From contig CALCHN010000044.1 of assembly GCA_937901255.1 (NCBI GenBank), positions 62,001-126,000 on the forward strand: 64,000 bases of DNA, given 5' to 3'. The stretch is from an uncultured Flavobacteriales bacterium. Its GTDB lineage: Bacteria; Bacteroidota; Bacteroidia; Flavobacteriales_E; Vicingaceae. The notes beneath the pieces are model-generated. The model did no database searches and was not told where the DNA came from. It saw nothing but the letters and a program-made list of their open reading frames with translations. The translations under genes and the position numbers were made by a program. Shown in pieces: positions 59,869 through 64,000 of the stretch. The number at the start of each line of letters is the position of its first letter. Within the stretch, counting starts at the first letter, position 1.

Positions 59869-60854
59869 AACTGGCTTTCGTTTCAGATGCTTTTAAACTA
59901 TGGCAGCTTCTCAAAAAAATGCTAACAAATACATACACCATTACAAACTAGTCAATAAAAATAATGGGCTATAAAAAGAGAACCAATTTAAGAACTATCA
60001 AAAAGAATTATGGGTAATATATAAGAGAACCAATTATAAACTTTTAAACTTAAATAGTGTAAACTTAAAGTTATAGCTATATAAGTTTATTAGTGAAGAA
60101 TGTGATAGCTTACTTCTAAAGTTTAAGATTAGCTTGTTTATCACTTCCTAACCACTCATTCACATAGAATCATTTTTTTACTATACCTATTATATTATCA
60201 ATTTCATAAAATGAAACAATGGGGGGTAGGAAGATATTTAAAAACATAGGGGGGGTGTTTTATAGGAGGTATTGTCTCTTTCTAATATATAATTTTAACT
60301 ATAGCTATATAGTTCAACTTTATTTTACTAATTGACACTTAAAACCTGTTATATCAATAGTTTAATGTTTAATTTTACATTGTAGCTCCTGATAAAACAG
60401 GAACACCCTAGAGGGCTCCATTGGGGTAGTTATAGGGTCAGAAGTTGGATTGTAATCTGCATCCTTGAAATAACAGGAAAACATAGCGGAGGAGTTTTCT
60501 CCAATAGCTGCAAAAAATTGCTTACATATAAAGCTTGGTGCTGGGTTGGAATAGCTGCTAATGCTGGTGAATTAACACTGATTACCAAACCAATCCTAAG
60601 GTCATACGTAGCACTGCCAAGTGGAAGTTGTAAGTTTAAGAGTAAAGTACAGAATCTTTAAAATGAAGCTAGTACTAAGGGGGTTCTTATATTCTGTTGT
60701 AAAGATCTTTAAGTCTGAACCTACCAACATCACTTTAATATAGTAAAGATACAAGTAGATCTAAATAATATCCATGTTTACTTTTTGAATAATAATCCTA
60801 TGTATTTAGTATAAAATAGATATTTTTACCCTCACTTAATATTTAGGCTAAATT
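59869..60854. other. Gene-free stretch before hsdM
   Basis: No convincing protein gene on either strand. Visible content: an imperfect tandem repeat with AGAGAACCAATT at 59977-59988 and 60024-60035; G runs at 60221-60226 and 60251-60257; an A/T-rich part up to about 60380; and an island of higher G/C at about 60384-60640. That island has several short stems (GGAG-TTTT-CTCC at 60491-60502, CCCTA/TAGGG, GATT/AATC). A weak ACAGAAT/ATTCTGT pairing closes 60649-60697. It may hold an RNA gene or a decayed gene. Confidence 0.4.
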
Positions 60855-62330
60855 ATGATAACAGGAGAATTAAAATCACAAGTAGATAAGATATGGTTAG
60901 CATTTTGGAGTGGTGGGATCACTAACCCTCTTTCTGTAATAGAGCAATTCACCTATTTATTGTTCATTAGAAGACTAGATGAAAGACAGTTATTAGCAGA
61001 GAAACAAGCTAGTATTACTAAAAAGCCTATTGAAAATCCTATTTATACAGTGATCCAAAAAGAATTAAGATGGAATTCTTTTAAGAATAAAGATCCAGAA
61101 GTAATGTTAGATTTGTTTACAAAGCCTTTGGTAGATAACATGAGTGTTTTTGACCACATGAAAAATGTTGGAGATAAAGTGGGTGTTTTTGCCAAATACA
61201 TGAAAGATGCTACTTTCTTAATCACTAAACCAAGATTACTTTCTCAGTTGGTGGATCTGATAGATCAGATTAAAATGGAGGATAGAGATACTAAAGGAGA
61301 TCTATATGAGTACCTACTTTCTAAAATAGCAACTGCCGGAACAAATGGACAGTTTAGAACTCCAAGACATATTATTAAAATGATGGTGGAAATGGTAGAA
61401 CCTAAAGAGGATGATACCATTTGTGACCCATCATGTGGTACAGCAGGTTTCTTAATGGCATCAGGAGAATATTTTCATGAGCATAAAAAAGAGTTGTTTA
61501 ATGATAAGAAGTTCAGAGAACACTACAACACCAATATGTTTACAGGAATAGAGTTTGATTCTACTATGTTGCGTATTGGAGCTATGAACTTACAGTTGCA
61601 TGGTATTGAAAATCCTAACCTGATTGATAAAGATGCTTTAAGTGAAAGCAATGCTGATATTAGAGATCAATTCTCTTTAATTCTTGCTAACCCTCCTTTT
61701 AAAGGTAGTTTGGATTATGATAGTGTAGAAAGCTCCATTTTAAAAACAGTTAAGACTAAGAAAACAGAATTGTTGTTTTTAGGGTTGATGTTAAGAATGT
61801 TAAAAACAGGGGGGAGGTGTGCTGTTATTATACCTGATGGGGTGTTGTTTGGAGGATCTAATGCTCATAAGCAGATAAGACAAGAAATTATAGAAAAACA
61901 TAAATTGGATGCTGTTATATCTATGCCAAGTGGTGTATTTAAACCTTATGCAGGAGTAAGTACCGCAGTATTGTTGTTTACCAAAACCAATAGTGGTGGT
62001 ACAGATAAGGTGTGGTTTTATAATATGGAAGCAGACGGGTACAGCTTAGATGATAAACGTGCTGAGATTAAAGATAATGATATCCCAGACATTTTACACA
62101 GATACCACAACTTAGATAAAGAAGCAGGTAGAAAAAGAACAGATAAAAGCTTTTTAGTGCCTTTTAAAGAGATACAAGATAATGAGTGGGATCTTTCCAT
62201 AAATAAATACAAAGAGATTGAATATGATGAAGTAATCTATACAGATCCACATGACTTGATAAAAGAGATTGAAACACTAGATAAGGAGAGAACAGCAGCT
62301 TTAACTAATTTAAAAAAGATGTTGGGATGA
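60855..62330 (+). CDS. hsdM: Type I restriction-modification system methyltransferase subunit HsdM
   Basis: 491 residues. N-terminal helical domain (WLAFWSGGITNPLSVIEQFT, 18-37). SAM-binding motif I is DPSCGTAGFLMASGEYF near 192 and the catalytic motif IV LILANPPFKGSLDYD near 276, the NPPF form of N6-adenine methylases. GQFRTPRHIIKMMVEMVEP just before motif I is typical of HsdM. With HsdS it methylates the recognition sequence. It overlaps hsdS by 4 nt (ATGA). Confidence 0.96.
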   Translation: MITGELKSQVDKIWLAFWSGGITNPLSVIEQFTYLLFIRRLDERQLLAEKQASITKKPIENPIYTVIQKELRWNSFKNKDPEVMLDLFTKPLVDNMSVFDHMKNVGDKVGVFAKYMKDATFLITKPRLLSQLVDLIDQIKMEDRDTKGDLYEYLLSKIATAGTNGQFRTPRHIIKMMVEMVEPKEDDTICDPSCGTAGFLMASGEYFHEHKKELFNDKKFREHYNTNMFTGIEFDSTMLRIGAMNLQLHGIENPNLIDKDALSESNADIRDQFSLILANPPFKGSLDYDSVESSILKTVKTKKTELLFLGLMLRMLKTGGRCAVIIPDGVLFGGSNAHKQIRQEIIEKHKLDAVISMPSGVFKPYAGVSTAVLLFTKTNSGGTDKVWFYNMEADGYSLDDKRAEIKDNDIPDILHRYHNLDKEAGRKRTDKSFLVPFKEIQDNEWDLSINKYKEIEYDEVIYTDPHDLIKEIETLDKERTAALTNLKKMLG

Positions 62331-63472
62331 ACGGATGGAAAAATATTAAATTAGAAGATGCTCTTAACTATGTACAACCTACAAAACATATAGTTAAAAG
62401 TACTCTTTATGATAATTCTTATGATATACCTGTTCTTACTCCTGGAAAATCTTTTTTACTTGGTTTCACCAATGAAAAAGAAGGAGTTTATGAAAATGTG
62501 CCTACTATAATTTTTGATGATTTTACTACAGCTTTCAAGTATGTTGACTTTCCTTTTAAGGTAAAATCATCTGCAATGAAAATGTTAGAAACCACATCAG
62601 ATGATTATGATATTAAGTTTCTCTACTACCTAATGCTTACTCTAAAATATGAAGCAGAAGAACATAAAAGATATTGGATTTCAAAATATTCTCAACAATT
62701 TGTAAGTGTCCCTCCACTAGAACAACAAAAAAAGATAGTAGCCATATTAGATGCAGCAGATGAATACAGGCAAAAAACTAAAGCCCTTATAACCAAATAT
62801 GATGAGCTTACACAAAGTTTGTTTTTGGATATGTTTGGTGATCCTGTGAGTAATCCAAAGGGGTGGGATATCCAAACTATTGAGAATATTACTAATAAAG
62901 AAAAAGGTTCAATAAAAAGAGGACCATTTGGAGGAGCATTAAAGAAAGAAATATTTGTTGAAGAAGGTTATTTAGTATATGAACAATATCATGCTCTAAA
63001 TAATGATTTTGAATTTGCAAGATACTATATAGATGATGCTAAATTTGAAGAATTAAAAGGATTTTCTGTGAAGTCAGGAGATATTATTATAAGTTGTTCA
63101 GGAGTATACTTAGGAAAGTTAGCAATTATACCAAAAGATGCAAAAGAGGGAATCATTAACCAAGCACTATTGAAAGTTAGTTTGGATCAATCAAAAATGA
63201 CTAATCACTTCTTTACCTACCATTTTAGACAAAAGAACTTTAGAGAAACATTTTTTGATGCTAATAGAGGTGCAGGGATTCCTAATTTTCCGCCAATGAG
63301 TGAATTTAAAAGATTTCCATTTATTGTACCACCAATTGAAGTTCAAAATCAGTTTGAAATGAGAGTTCAAGCTATAGAAGCACAAAAAGCACTAGCACAA
63401 ACTAGCTTAGCTAAAGCAGAAGAATTGTTTAATAGCCTATTACAAAGGGCATTTAAAGGGGAGTTGTTATGA
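62327..63472 (+). CDS. hsdS: Type I restriction-modification specificity subunit HsdS
   Basis: 381 residues with two target-recognition domains. TRD1 covers about 1-130. A conserved coiled spacer follows, VPPLEQQKKIVAILDAADEY then YDELTQSLFLDMFGDPVSNP. TRD2 spans about 190-340 (GSIKRGPFGGALKKEIFVEE) and the final helix repeats the first (AIEAQKALAQTSLAKAEELF then SLLQRAFKGELL). It determines the DNA target of both methylation and restriction; the sequence recognised cannot be predicted by eye. No recombinase or spare hsdS fragment was seen nearby, so no sign of phase-variable shuffling inside the window. Confidence 0.95.
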   Translation: MNGWKNIKLEDALNYVQPTKHIVKSTLYDNSYDIPVLTPGKSFLLGFTNEKEGVYENVPTIIFDDFTTAFKYVDFPFKVKSSAMKMLETTSDDYDIKFLYYLMLTLKYEAEEHKRYWISKYSQQFVSVPPLEQQKKIVAILDAADEYRQKTKALITKYDELTQSLFLDMFGDPVSNPKGWDIQTIENITNKEKGSIKRGPFGGALKKEIFVEEGYLVYEQYHALNNDFEFARYYIDDAKFEELKGFSVKSGDIIISCSGVYLGKLAIIPKDAKEGIINQALLKVSLDQSKMTNHFFTYHFRQKNFRETFFDANRGAGIPNFPPMSEFKRFPFIVPPIEVQNQFEMRVQAIEAQKALAQTSLAKAEELFNSLLQRAFKGELL

Positions 63473-63510
63473 ATTGTATAAAAAATGTTAAAAAAATTAA
63501 CTTAAAAGTG

Positions 63511-63549
63511 TATTTTTGCTTGTAATTAACTTAAAAGTGAATATATTTG
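63511..63549 (+). promoter_or_regulatory. Two tandem -7-like elements before the RelE-like gene
   Basis: TATTTTTG (63511-63518) and TATATTTG (63542-63549) both fit TAnnTTTG. They lie in two copies of a direct repeat, TTAACTTAAAAGTG, about 29 nt apart. The first could drive the GTG-started gene at 63537; the second would only suit a later start. Confidence 0.4.
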
Positions 63550-64000
63550 CCACCATACATATAGCAATTTCTTTTGAAAAAGTAACATATTACACTATAA
63601 AATATGAAGACCAAATACATACTGAGTTTGAAAAATTCGTACTTAATCACCAGTCAAATGATGAAATTAAACAAGAGTTTAATGACCTGTTGGCATTGAT
63701 TAGAAGACTTGGAGTAGAACAAGGTGCTAAACCAAAATATTTTTCAAGACATGAAAGAAAAACTGAGGCTCTTCCCCCTGATTGGAAACAATTATCAAAG
63801 CAAGATAGAAGGTTGCATGTAAAGTACCAACATAACTTAAGACTTTACTGCATGAGAATTACTGATGAAATAGTATTCTTGTTTAATGGAGGAGTTAAAA
63901 CACTTGGTCCAATTACAGCAGAAGAATGTGCTGTAGTTAGAAGACACTTTAGAAATGCAAACAAACTTGCACAAACAATAGAAGAAGCAATTAAAAACAA
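63537..64000 (+). CDS. RelE/HigB-like small protein (3' end outside window)
   Basis: At least 154 residues from a GTG at 63537; a TTG at 63516 in the same frame is an alternative, and the frame is still open at the window edge. LPPDWKQLSKQDRRLHVKYQ, then HNLRLYCMRITDEIVFLFNG and HFRNANKLAQTIEEAI resemble the core strands of RelE/HigB-like proteins, preceded by a longer helical N-terminal part. If so, an antitoxin gene is expected just to the right. It lies 64 nt after hsdS, where a gene often sits between hsdS and hsdR. The toxin assignment is a resemblance, not a firm call. Confidence 0.6.
   Translation, partial: MNIFATIHIAISFEKVTYYTIKYEDQIHTEFEKFVLNHQSNDEIKQEFNDLLALIRRLGVEQGAKPKYFSRHERKTEALPPDWKQLSKQDRRLHVKYQHNLRLYCMRITDEIVFLFNGGVKTLGPITAEECAVVRRHFRNANKLAQTIEEAIKN

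Noticed and set aside
60386..60661. 91-codon stop-free frame on the plus strand in the gap before hsdM
   Set aside because: No start codon in its first part, codon use unlike the host, and comparable open stretches occur on the minus strand; treated as part of a non-coding island.
62327..63472. Phase-variable hsdS shuffling
   Set aside because: No recombinase, inverted repeat or second hsdS fragment is present within the window.

Overview
The window is a chromosomal segment from a low-GC member of the Bacteroidota. I judge it closest to Flavobacteriales, from content rather than from any search. The evidence is a type IX secretion (T9SS) and gliding-type gene set, a TamL/PorE-like outer-membrane pair, a GldI-like FKBP lipoprotein, bacillithiol deacetylase BshB1, DUF3276 and DUF5683 proteins, almost no Shine-Dalgarno sequences, and several promoters of the Bacteroidota type (TAnnTTTG at -7). 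Several genes start with TTG or GTG.

Layout. 1-1.9 kb: the 3' end of a WecA/MraY-type sugar-phosphate transferase and an alpha-solenoid protein. 2-10.6 kb: a T9SS cargo cluster of two giant adhesin-like proteins with gliding-type C-terminal domains, a PorP/SprF partner and a type A sorted protein. 10.6-20.3 kb: a WbqC-like protein, a beta-CASP nuclease-like hydrolase, BshB1, an RNA methyltransferase, a PorE-like TPR/propeller/OmpA protein, a TamL-like barrel and a lipoprotein. 20.4-29.5 kb: a PKD-domain cargo protein, tRNA-Pro(GGG), a polytopic membrane protein, TsaE, an alanine-dehydrogenase-family protein, a rhomboid protease, a GmhB-like phosphatase and a class IV aminotransferase. 29.6-41.2 kb: an acetolactate-synthase-like enzyme, UvrA, an NrnA-like DHH phosphoesterase, four consecutive FKBP isomerases and TrkA-TrkH. 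41.3-48.7 kb: an UPF0173 hydrolase, ParA-ParB, an intruding KilA-N gene, DUF5683, a CCA-adding-enzyme homologue, a pRiA4b ORF-3-like protein, MiaA and DUF3276.

48.7-57.6 kb has more repeats: a YafQ-like toxin-antitoxin pair, a histidine kinase, an RND/MMPL exporter, an acyl-CoA ligase, 5-formyl-THF cyclo-ligase and the SRP RNA gene. Between them lie duplicated gene ends, three dispersed hairpin-repeat families and a strongly foldable non-coding segment with a possible pseudoknot. 57.6-64 kb looks accessory: two lipoproteins divergent from a small XRE regulator with a palindromic candidate operator, an unknown 108-aa protein, about 1 kb without genes, then type I restriction-modification genes hsdM and hsdS and the start of a RelE/HigB-like gene that runs off the window. 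hsdR would be expected further right.

How the genes work together. The T9SS cargo, PorP/SprF, PorE-like, TamL and GldI-like proteins together suggest surface adhesion or gliding. The ParAB-DUF5683-CCA-MiaA block is housekeeping. The least explained parts are the structured non-coding element at 48.88-49.00 kb, the covarying hairpin repeats upstream of two genes, and the gene-free stretch before hsdM.
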